From NCBI RefSeq assembly GCF_019443425.1, contig NZ_CP080382.1, positions 3,162,001-3,226,000 of the forward strand: DNA of 64,000 nt. Direction: 5' to 3'. Source of the stretch: Arthrobacter sp. PAMC25284 (GTDB lineage Bacteria; Actinomycetota; Actinomycetes; Actinomycetales; Micrococcaceae). Under the pieces are notes generated by a model. That model was not told the origin of the DNA. It saw only the letters and a program-made list of their open reading frames with translations, and did no database searches. The position numbers and the translations under genes are program-made. This document shows, one piece after another, positions 47,478-55,303 of the stretch (positions within the stretch are counted from its first letter, which is position 1; each line of letters opens with the position of its first letter).

Positions 47478-48056
47478 GGTGCCCAGAACTGCGGCTGGGC
47501 GGATGGCCCCTGGACAGGGGAAACCGCCCCGTCCATGCTTTCGGAACTCGGTGTCGGCCTCGTCGAAATCGGCCATGCAGAACGCCGGAACCACCTCGGC
47601 GAAGACGACGCCATGATTGCCCGCAAGGTCAGGGCTGCCGATGCTGCCGGGCTCCCGCTGCTGCTCTGCGTGGGAGAGCTTGGCGCCGGCACGACCGCTG
47701 ACGCCGCGGACTTTGTGTTCGGCCAGATTGAGACAGCAGTTTCCGGTGACTGGACCCTGGCCGCCCGACTCATGGTCGCCTACGAACCCGTCTGGGCCAT
47801 CGGCGCTGCGGAACCCGCCGCTGCCTGGTATGTGTCCGACGTCGTCCGCCGGCTTCGGGGACGGCTTGGCGCAACCGGGGTGCGGGCGTTGCCTGTTATC
47901 TACGGCGGCTCGGCCAAGCCCAGGCTGCTGCCAACGCTCGACGGTGTCTCCGGCCTCTTCCTGGGCCGCTTTGCGCACGATCCCGCGAATTTCGGCAAAG
48001 TCCTGGACGAGGCACTCGCCCTGAGCCTGCGCGCCGGGCCAGTCCCTGCGCGTTGA
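47454..48056 (+). pseudogene. Triosephosphate-isomerase-family fragment lacking its N-terminus (possible L-erythrulose-1-phosphate isomerase)
   Basis: About 200 residues in frame from a TTG. LLLGAQNCGWADG, VGLVEIGHAERRNHLGEDD (catalytic His region), MVAYEPVWAIGA (catalytic Glu) and VIYGGSAKPRLL (phosphate loop) are TIM hallmarks. The first ~55 residues, with the catalytic Lys, are missing; the frame upstream runs into the hydrolase remnant. TIM homologues isomerise L-erythrulose-1-phosphate in erythritol pathways, fitting the operon upstream. Truncation suggests the step is lost here or the locus is misassembled. Confidence 0.7.
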
Positions 48057-48115
48057 CGGGGCGGAACGAACAACTCGGGATGTGCGCGGCCGACGCTCTC
48101 CGTTATGCTTTCGTT

Positions 48116-49336
48116 ATGCAATTTGGGGAGCGCTCTGTTGTTGGCGCGCAGGCAGAAAAACTTCATTCGCTGACAAGTCTGCGGTTCTTCGCCGCACTGC
48201 TGGTCGTTATGCACCACACCTTCCGGGACCTCGTGAAGGTTCCGGGACTCTCAGACGTAGTCTGGCTCGGGACCGTGGGGGTGAGCTTCTTCTTCGCGTT
48301 GTCCGGCTTCGTCCTGACCTGGTCGCTTCGCGAGGACGATACGAAGCGTGCCTTCTACCGCCGAAGGTTCGCCCGCGTCTATCCCCTGCACTTGATTGCC
48401 CTGGTGCTGGGGGTCGGAGTTTTCCTGTTCGTGGGGAAGGGCTTTGACGCCCGGCAGTTCCTTGCCGGCGCCGCCCTGCTGCAGGCCTGGATTCCGGACA
48501 GCAAGGTCTACTTCGCCCTGAACGCCCCCAGCTGGTCGCTCTCCTGCGAAGCGCTGTTCTACGCGGCATTTCCCTTCTTCGCGGCGCGCCTGGTCCGGAT
48601 GGGCCGGCCGGGGCTGTGGAAGATGCTGGCCGCCACTGTCGGCTTGTCGCTGGTCATCGCGGGCACAGTGACAATGGCGCTGACGCCCGGAGACGGCGCC
48701 CAATTCTGGCTGTACATCTTCCCGCCGTTCCGCATCCTGGAGTTCGTTGCCGGGTGCCTCCTGGCGCTCCTGATCAAGTCCGGGTGGCGCAGCCCGTTCA
48801 CGTTGCCCGCTGCGGCGGTCTCGGCCGGCGTCATCTATACCGTCCTGATGGGCAGCAACCGCCAGGGGTTTGCGCTGGGCAATGGACTGGAAGATGCCAT
48901 CATGCTGCCGTTCATTCTGGCGGTGATCGCGTCGGCAGCCACGGCGTCCCTCACCGGCAGGGAGGGGTTCCTCGCGCACCCGTGGGCGGTCCGGCTGGGC
49001 GAATGGTCGTTCGCCCTCTACATCACGCACTGGCTGCTCCTGTTGCTGGTAGAGCATCTGGACCCCGGCTCCAAGGCCAGGCCGGTAGCTTTTCAGCTGT
49101 TGGAGGGGTGCTTGTTTGTGCTGCTGGCTGTTGCCATTTCAGCGGCGGCCTACACCTGGATTGAAAAGCCGCTCGAGAAGCGGCTCCGGGGGCCGCCGTC
49201 CGCGGCCTGTGGGCCCGATGCGGCAGCTCCACTTGACGCACGCCCCGTCGCAGCTGATCTCCTCCGAGGGAAAAGCAGACAGGCCGGCGGTGCGCTAGGC
49301 CGGTGCCAACCGGCCCGGATAGCGGCCGTCGCGTAG
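48116..49336 (+). CDS. Acyltransferase 3 family membrane protein
   Basis: 406 aa from ATG 48116. It has about ten membrane helices with family motifs HSLTSLRFFAALLVVMHH, RRFARVYPLHLIAL and WSLSCEALFYAAFPFF. Such enzymes O-acylate wall sugars, exopolysaccharides or natural products. TATGCT six bases before the ATG suggests a leaderless transcript. The C-terminal ~40 residues are soluble and Ala/Arg-rich. Confidence 0.88.
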   Translation: MQFGERSVVGAQAEKLHSLTSLRFFAALLVVMHHTFRDLVKVPGLSDVVWLGTVGVSFFFALSGFVLTWSLREDDTKRAFYRRRFARVYPLHLIALVLGVGVFLFVGKGFDARQFLAGAALLQAWIPDSKVYFALNAPSWSLSCEALFYAAFPFFAARLVRMGRPGLWKMLAATVGLSLVIAGTVTMALTPGDGAQFWLYIFPPFRILEFVAGCLLALLIKSGWRSPFTLPAAAVSAGVIYTVLMGSNRQGFALGNGLEDAIMLPFILAVIASAATASLTGREGFLAHPWAVRLGEWSFALYITHWLLLLLVEHLDPGSKARPVAFQLLEGCLFVLLAVAISAAAYTWIEKPLEKRLRGPPSAACGPDAAAPLDARPVAADLLRGKSRQAGGALGRCQPARIAAVA

Positions 49337-49368
49337 GATGACGCAGACATCCGGTCGCAGGGGGGAAC

Positions 49369-50517
49369 ATGCGGGAACTCGCGGCGGCGCGGCGGCCCTG
49401 CAATACAACGCTCCCGGCGCTGACCGGGTTGCGGTTTCTGGCGGCCCTGGCTGTCCTGGTTTCGCACTTCGATTACAGCGGGCTGATTTCAGTCCCAGCA
49501 GAGGCCGTCGAGTTCCTCGACCGGGGCCGCACGGCGGTTGCCCTTTTCTTCGTCCTGTCAGGGTTCATCCTGACGTACAACTACATGGGCCTCTCCGGTT
49601 CCGAAGACCGGACAAAGTTCTATGCCAGCAGGCTCGCCCGGGTTTACCCCGTCACCCTGCTCGCGCTCGGACTCGGTGCAGTCGGCGTTGTGTATGCGCT
49701 CACGCACCCTGGGAGCGGCCGGCTGGTGGAATGGTATTCGCTGGAGGGCGCCAGCCCATTCGCCCTTCCCAGCAGTTTCCTGGCTCAAGTGACCATGACA
49801 ACCGCGTGGTTTCCTGTGGGCTCGTTGAATCAGCCGTGGAACGGCCCGGCGTGGGGCATCGCTTGCGAGATATTCTTCTATGCCCTGTTCCCGCTCCTGA
49901 TTGTGAAGCTGCGCAACCTGCGGTTCGTCCGGATCGCATACGTCCTGATCGGAGGTTGGGCCTTTCAGATGCTGGCGATCCTGACGGCGCGGTCCTTCGC
50001 GCCGGCTGAACAGGTCGGCTTTCTGGCGTACCAGTTCCCGCTGATGCACCTCTTCGAATTCGTCCTCGGTATAGCGACGGCTGTGGTCTTCCTCCGCGGT
50101 GGCCGGGAATGGGCCTCCCCCGGATCCCGGCGCAGCCTGCTGCTCGCGGGGGCCCTCATTCCTCTTGTCCTGCTGGCATTCTTCCGGCCGGCGCAGCCTG
50201 CCTACCTTCTGATGAGTCCGCTCTTTGCCCTGCTTATCTTCAGCCTGGCCGTTCCGCCGAGGGGCCGCCGCAGCTTTCTCGCATCGGCGCCTCTCGTTCT
50301 CCTCGGCGAGGCGAGCTTCGCGCTCTACATGATCCACACCCCGCTGATGAACCTCTACAGCATCGCGTACCCCCCGGAAGCCGTGGGATGGTTGCTGATG
50401 GCCGGCACCGCCGGCGTGAGCATCGCGGTGTTCCGCTGGTTCGAAACGCCGGCCCGGATCTGGACGCGCGCAACCGTCCTGAGAATCGTGCCGCAGCCTG
50501 CCCGGAAAGCAGCCTAG
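49369..50517 (+). CDS. Acyltransferase 3 family membrane protein (paralogue of the preceding gene)
   Basis: 382 aa with about ten helices. LPALTGLRFLAALAVLVSH, RLARVYPVTLLALG and WGIACEIFFYALFPLL match the preceding protein but the two differ widely elsewhere. GGGGGGAAC precedes the ATG, 32 bp after its neighbour, so both are probably co-transcribed. Confidence 0.88.
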   Translation: MRELAAARRPCNTTLPALTGLRFLAALAVLVSHFDYSGLISVPAEAVEFLDRGRTAVALFFVLSGFILTYNYMGLSGSEDRTKFYASRLARVYPVTLLALGLGAVGVVYALTHPGSGRLVEWYSLEGASPFALPSSFLAQVTMTTAWFPVGSLNQPWNGPAWGIACEIFFYALFPLLIVKLRNLRFVRIAYVLIGGWAFQMLAILTARSFAPAEQVGFLAYQFPLMHLFEFVLGIATAVVFLRGGREWASPGSRRSLLLAGALIPLVLLAFFRPAQPAYLLMSPLFALLIFSLAVPPRGRRSFLASAPLVLLGEASFALYMIHTPLMNLYSIAYPPEAVGWLLMAGTAGVSIAVFRWFETPARIWTRATVLRIVPQPARKAA

Positions 50518-50637
50518 CCACGTTCGTGCGGCTGGCCGGGATGCCGGCCCGGGGCCACACCCCCGGGCGCGTCCAGCTTCGATGGGTACAATCGAGGACT
50601 GAACACCGTAACGCCAATGCCGGAACACGGAGATCTA

Positions 50638-51453
50638 ATGTCACGATGGCTCGAGGTCGGACCGGACAACTACGTCCTGACAACACAAGGTTCACTGCTG
50701 AACACCGGTCTGGTGGTGGGCTCTGAACGCGCGATGGTGATCGACACCGGCGGCGGCCCCCGGCAGGGACGCGAGATCCTGGCCGCAGTGAGGGAGAAGA
50801 CCCAACTGCCGCTCGTCGTCGTTAACACGCATGCGCACTATGACCACTTTTTCGGCAATGCCGTGTTCGCCGACGACGGCGTCACAGAGTTTTGGGCGCA
50901 CGCCAACTGCGCAGCGGGTATCGAAGAAAACGGTGACCGGCAGCGCCGTGCCGTCGCCGGAGACGAACCCGAAATGGCCGCTGGCGAAGGCCCGGAGGCG
51001 GAGCTCGTGGTCCCGAACGCGATCGTGAAGGACCAGCCGGTCCTCGTGGATCTGGGGGGCCAGCGGGTCACACTGTTCTACCTTGGACACGGGCACACCG
51101 ACGGCGACCTGCTGGTCGGCTCTGCCACCACGCTCTTCGCCGGCGATCTCGTGGAACAAGGAGCGCACCCGTCGTTTGAGGACTCCTACCCGGAAGATTG
51201 GGCGGACGCCCTCCGGCACCTGTCGGCCCTGCGGCACCGGTACGAATTCCTGATTCCCGGGCACGGCGAGCCGGTGGGAGACAAGTTTGTCCGGACGATG
51301 GCCGACACCATGGGCACCGCGGTCCGGCAGGCCACCCAATCGATCCGTGACACGCCTGGCGATGCCACCAAGGCAATCCCGATCCTGCCCTACGGCCCGG
51401 AACAGTCGCGCTGGTTCATCAAGCGTCTGCAGGACACCCGGCCTCACCACTAG
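50638..51453 (+). CDS. MBL-fold (metallo-beta-lactamase superfamily) hydrolase
   Basis: 271 aa from ATG 50638, chosen for CGGAG five bases upstream; ATG 50617 would add 7 residues. The zinc motif THAHYDHFFGN (HxHxDH), then GHGHTDGDLL, LFAGDLVEQG (Asp) and LIPGHGEPVG (His) complete the site. No specific substrate can be read. Confidence 0.88.
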   Translation: MSRWLEVGPDNYVLTTQGSLLNTGLVVGSERAMVIDTGGGPRQGREILAAVREKTQLPLVVVNTHAHYDHFFGNAVFADDGVTEFWAHANCAAGIEENGDRQRRAVAGDEPEMAAGEGPEAELVVPNAIVKDQPVLVDLGGQRVTLFYLGHGHTDGDLLVGSATTLFAGDLVEQGAHPSFEDSYPEDWADALRHLSALRHRYEFLIPGHGEPVGDKFVRTMADTMGTAVRQATQSIRDTPGDATKAIPILPYGPEQSRWFIKRLQDTRPHH

Positions 51454-51631
51454 TCCGTGGCCGTGTTCCGCGGCCGCGGGCGCCTTCGGATACGGAGCGG
51501 GTCTGCGATGCTGTTCTGCGCGACGGCGCACCGCCTGTCGATCAGGCGTGGTGTAAGCGCCTAGACTTGCAGTTTGGACCAAATCAAACGAGAAGCGCAG
51601 CGGAATCGCTGCGAGTTCTAGGGGAGCAACT

Positions 51632-53000
51632 ATGCCTGAGTCGGTGGACACTTCAGCCAACGCCGCGGCGGAGACAGAGCAGCCGGAACTCCAGCGCCGG
51701 CGCGACCGCCGCCGCGACGGCACGGACCCTGCGACCGGGACCCTTCCGGTGATCGTCCCGGGAGTTAAGGGAGCCGGCAAGAGCGCAGGGAAAGGCTCCG
51801 GCAAGAGTGCCGGCAAGTCCAGCCCTTCGCCCCGCACCGTCCGCAGCAGCTCCTGGGCCGAAGCCGCAGCCGCCGCGGATGCTCCCAGCGCCCCGCAAGC
51901 TGCCGGCGTCGATACGGAGCCCGTGACCCGGGCCGACGCGGCGTCGGTCGCTGCCGCAGCTTCGGAGCTCACCGTGCCCGAGGCGCCGGAAGCAGCTCCC
52001 GCCGTGCCTGCCCGCCCCGCGCGCTCAACCCGATCCGCCGGCCGCTCAGCAGCCCTGTCCGACGGTCCTGTGCCCGACTTCATCAGTTCCCCGGGCCTGT
52101 TCGTCCGCGAGCAGAAGCCCCGGCCCGTCGGGGGCCTCCGCGGCGCCCTGTACAACATGACCGGTGGCGGACTGAACCTGGGCCCGAGCGCCAAGCAACG
52201 CGAGGAAGACGAGCTGGCCCGGCGGATCTCGCGCCAGCTGCAGGGCAGCTACAACACCGCCATCCTGAGCCTCAAGGGCGGCATCGGCAAAACCTCAACC
52301 ACCGTCGGCGTCGGGCTGACGCTGGCCGAATTCCGCGGCGACCCGCCGTGTGCGATCGACGCAAATCCGGACTCCGGTGACCTGGTGGAGCGTGCCCTCG
52401 GCGAGGGCATCTACCAGCAGGCGAGCCCTCGCACTATCACGGATCTGCTGAAGAACATCGATTCGGTCGATTCGCTGACGAACCTGGGCCCGTTACATGC
52501 ACCATGCCGGCCGGCTGCACCTGATCGCCGGCGAGCAGGACCCCGAGGTCTCGGATTCGCTGACAGCTGCCGAATACCTGCGGATCCGCAAGCTGATTTC
52601 GTCCTACTATTCCGTGGCACTGATCGACTGCGGCACCGGCGTCACACACAACGCCATGAGCGGCATCCTGCAGTCGGCGGACAACCTCATCATCGCGGCC
52701 GGTTACGCCGTCAGCGGCGCCAAGCGCGCGCGCAGTACCCTCCACTGGCTCGCCAGCCACGGCTATTCGGAGCTCGCCCGGAACGCGATCGTCGTCATTA
52801 CCGATAAAGACGAGGTCTCATCCCGGGTGGACAAAGACGCAATCGAGGACCACCTGTCCGGGATCTGCCGCCAGCTCATCGCCGTGCCGCACGACCGCGG
52901 CGTGGCCGACGGTGACCTTGTGACCCTGGATTCGCTCCGCCCGGAAACCCGCCGCGCGTACAGGGAAATCGCGGCCGCGATCGTCGACGGATACGTGTAG
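51632..53000 (+). pseudogene. ParA/MinD-like ATPase with long disordered N-terminus (frameshifted)
   Basis: Residues 1-~180 are Ala/Ser/Pro/Lys-rich with GKSAGK-type repeats. The ATPase follows: deviant Walker A in LKGGIGKTSTTVGVGLTLAE near residue 215, CAIDANPDSGDL, then in another frame ALIDCGTGVTHNAMSGIL and VVITDKDEVSSRVDKDAI. Deleting one base of GGGCCC at 52486-52491 gives LTNLARYMHHAGRLHLIAG and ~455 aa. No ParB-like gene is adjacent. GGGGAG precedes the ATG. Related proteins are found near type VII secretion and in polar positioning; role unknown. Confidence 0.85.
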
Positions 53001-53024
53001 CGGTCGGAGCGGGCCTGTCGTGGC

Positions 53025-53126
53025 TTAGAAGCGGTTCATGACCGCAGCCATGGCGCCGCGGTTGACCGCTTCCACGGGGTGGAAAGACCGGCTGCGGTCG
53101 GCCGCAGTCCAGCTGGTGCTGAAGGC
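53025..53126 (-). pseudogene. C-terminal remnant of an SLH-like surface domain
   Basis: About 33 residues ending at TAA 53025 read STSWTAADRSRSFHPVEAVN followed by RGAMAAVMNRF. This is the usual ending of actinobacterial SLH-like repeats on secreted wall hydrolases. No start or upstream domain is present in frame, so it appears to be a leftover of a deleted gene. Confidence 0.35.
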
Positions 53127-53199
53127 CGCCGGCGAAGACGCTTCCGCGGTGACCTGTGCGGGTGCGTTGTCCGCGGCCGGGCCGGTGCCGGGATGCCCG

Positions 53200-53772
53200 T
53201 TACCGGTGTGCTCCCAGCAAGGCCTCTTTCAACCCGGCGCTTAGCCCGGAAGGAACATCGACCTCCACAACCAGGGCGAGCATGACCCGGCTGAAGTAGG
53301 TGCATGCACCAGCTGCCAGCGTAATGTCGAGGATCTCGCGGTCGTTAAAGCCCTGGTCGCGGAGGATGAGCGAATCGACGTCGGACATGGACGCCGGATC
53401 GGTGCTGGCTTTCGCCGCGAAGTCCATCATGGCCACCTCGTCCGGGGACAGCCCGGCGCTGCGGAAGTCCTTGGCGATGTGGCGCAACTGGTCCTCATCG
53501 AAGACCTCGAGAGCTCTCAGGCCATGTTCCAGCAGGTAGTGCTCCGAGCCGGCGGCCTTTGCCGCGGCCAGCACCACGAGCTCGTACCGGCGCGGGCCCA
53601 GGGAAGTGCTGATGGCGTGGACCAGGGACTCCCAAGCACGGTAGGCCTCGGGGTTGAGGGCGGCTGCCTTGGTTTGGCTGGGCACATGGCCCAGCGAGCG
53701 GAGGTTCTCCTGGTAGATCTCGGCAGTGAGGCCGGTGGCGCCTGCATCTGACGGTGTGTGCAGAATGCTCAT
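53200..53772 (-). CDS. Carboxymuconolactone decarboxylase / peroxidase-related family protein
   Basis: 190 aa from ATG 53772. Helical AhpD-like fold (YRAWESLVHAISTSLGPRRY, ELVVLAAAKAAGSEHYLLEH). The AhpD CxxC is replaced: the motif region reads GSEHYLLEH without Cys, so a thiol peroxidase role is doubtful. The frame stays open upstream, but the gene start is set by the family N-terminus. Confidence 0.8.
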   Translation of the reverse strand: MSILHTPSDAGATGLTAEIYQENLRSLGHVPSQTKAAALNPEAYRAWESLVHAISTSLGPRRYELVVLAAAKAAGSEHYLLEHGLRALEVFDEDQLRHIAKDFRSAGLSPDEVAMMDFAAKASTDPASMSDVDSLILRDQGFNDREILDITLAAGACTYFSRVMLALVVEVDVPSGLSAGLKEALLGAHR

Positions 53773-53963
53773 AGGGTAGTAGGGTCCTCTCCGGGCTGCG
53801 TGCCAGGACGGCCGTCGAGTCACGGAGCCCGCCAAATGACGCAGCCCGCCGAGGTCCGGGGTCGTTCCAGTGCTGTGGTGGAACCATTCTCGCCCCGCGG
53901 CGGCTCCGCGTAAACCACCGGGCAGGCCGCCGCGCATCGGCGGGGAAACCCGCTGTCGGGCGC

Positions 53964-54887
53964 TTAGCGTGCGTCCTCGTGTCGTGCGGCATGGCCGAAC
54001 AGCCACACGCCGGCGACGGCGGTGAGATAGCCGGTGATAACAATCAGTGAGGTTCCGGCCCAGAAATAGCTGGTGGTGCTCTCCTGCTGCCAGGGGCTCG
54101 GGGCGATGATCAGCAGCGCAATGGCGGCGACAGCCGCCGCGGCCAGTCCCAGCAGCACCGGCAGCGCCACCCAGAGCCGCGCGGACGCCCAGTGCCTGTT
54201 GTAGCCATCCCAAACGTTCCACTGAGGTCCCATCCGGATGACCAGCCAGCCGGCCGGGAGCATAAACGCGCCCACGAGGAGGAAAGCGGCAACAACGTCG
54301 GCGGGACGGTGCCACTGGTTGACCAGCGTGGACACGCCTGTGGCGACGGCAAACGTCCCGCCCAGAAAGCCGGCGAGCGGCCGCCACCGGGGTGAAACCA
54401 GGAGGAACACGGCGGCCGCGGCCGATGCCGCCAGCGTCGTGTGCCCGGACGGGAGGGAATTGAAATCGAGCGTCTCGATACCGCGGTCCGGCCGGACCGG
54501 AACCAGGTCCTTCAGGATCTGCGTGGCTACGTTGGCGCCCACGCATGCGGTCAGGGCAATACCGGCCGCGACCCAGCGGCGCCGCAGCACGGTGACAAAG
54601 AGGACCACAACGCTGGCGATCAGCACGGACAGGGCCGGCAGCCAATCAAGGAGCTGGGTGGCGGCCTTGCCGGCGGTTCCGCTGAGGGCGACGGCTTCCA
54701 CGAGGGCTGACTCGTCGATGAACTGCCCCATGGAAGTCCGGACGAAGAAATAATAGGTAGCGGCGAGGGCGGCCAGTGAACCGAGAGTGGCGATCACAAA
54801 CAGGAAGGTTGTCCATTTCCCGGGCCGGGGGGCCGCGACTCGGGGCGCGCGCGAAGGCATCCGCGGGTATTCCGCCGATGGGGTCAT
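53964..54887 (-). CDS. PAP2-family phosphatase
   Basis: 307 aa from ATG 54887, with AGGAG nine bases upstream; the longer open frame has no support. Five to six membrane helices. The three-part phosphatase signature is KDLVPVRPDR, SLPSGHTTL and STLVNQWHRPADV. Such enzymes dephosphorylate lipid phosphates such as undecaprenyl pyrophosphate or phosphatidate. Confidence 0.88.
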   Translation of the reverse strand: MTPSAEYPRMPSRAPRVAAPRPGKWTTFLFVIATLGSLAALAATYYFFVRTSMGQFIDESALVEAVALSGTAGKAATQLLDWLPALSVLIASVVVLFVTVLRRRWVAAGIALTACVGANVATQILKDLVPVRPDRGIETLDFNSLPSGHTTLAASAAAAVFLLVSPRWRPLAGFLGGTFAVATGVSTLVNQWHRPADVVAAFLLVGAFMLPAGWLVIRMGPQWNVWDGYNRHWASARLWVALPVLLGLAAAAVAAIALLIIAPSPWQQESTTSYFWAGTSLIVITGYLTAVAGVWLFGHAARHEDAR

Positions 54888-55066
54888 GCTGGTACTCTCC
54901 TGCCGAAAACTCATCGCTAAAAGGTTCCCACAGAAGCCTGCAAGCGGCCTGATGGGGGCGCTGCGGGCCGTCCAACGTGTCGCGTGCTCTCTGGTGGTGG
55001 CCAACAGCCGCGGGTCGCCGATGTTTGCCTGCCCCCGGGCATACCTGCACCCGGGCTTAACGGAGC

Positions 55067-55101
55067 AGAAGGCCCACCATTGGGGGGCTGGCGGGCCTTC
55101 T
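55067..55101. other. Long-loop hairpin in the PAP2-GH32 intergenic region
   Basis: AGAAGGCCC and GGGCCTTCT pair perfectly across a 17-nt G-rich loop. It lies 180 bp upstream of the PAP2 start and may be a 5' leader structure of that gene or a terminator. No T-tract. Confidence 0.4.
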
Positions 55102-55176
55102 ACGCCCCAAACGTTACCGCACTGTGACATTTGCGTCGAATTGGCGCGCGGGCGACGGCGGGCGCCGGCGACGCGC

Positions 55177-55258
55177 AAAATATCCCGCGACGCGCATCCT
55201 GCCCGTAGACGCGGGAATTCCGGTCGCGCATAGTTTTTTGCGTGTCGAGGGATATTTT
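55177..55258. promoter_or_regulatory. Paired inverted sites upstream of the GH32 gene
   Basis: AAAATATCCCGCGAC (55177-55191) and GTCGAGGGATATTTT (55244-55258) are inverted copies with one mismatch, 52 bp apart. The second ends 45 bp before the GH32 start. Paired sites of this kind suit a repressor, probably sugar-responsive; no regulator is adjacent. Confidence 0.5.
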
Positions 55259-55303
55259 CCGGCGCGTGGGCGGGCCGAGGCCACACGCGCGTAACCTGTG
55301 GAT

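Larger units (their letters stand above)
54888..55303. other. Divergent intergenic region between PAP2 and GH32 genes
   Basis: About 415 bp without a supportable gene. It holds the hairpin at 55067-55101 and the paired AAAATATCCC sites at 55177-55258. Open frames across it lack family resemblance and ribosome sites. Confidence 0.55.

Noticed and set aside
54787..55233. 148-codon plus-strand open frame in the PAP2-GH32 gap
   Set aside because: It overlaps the PAP2 5' end in antisense, has no ribosome site or family resemblance, and spans regulatory-looking repeats.
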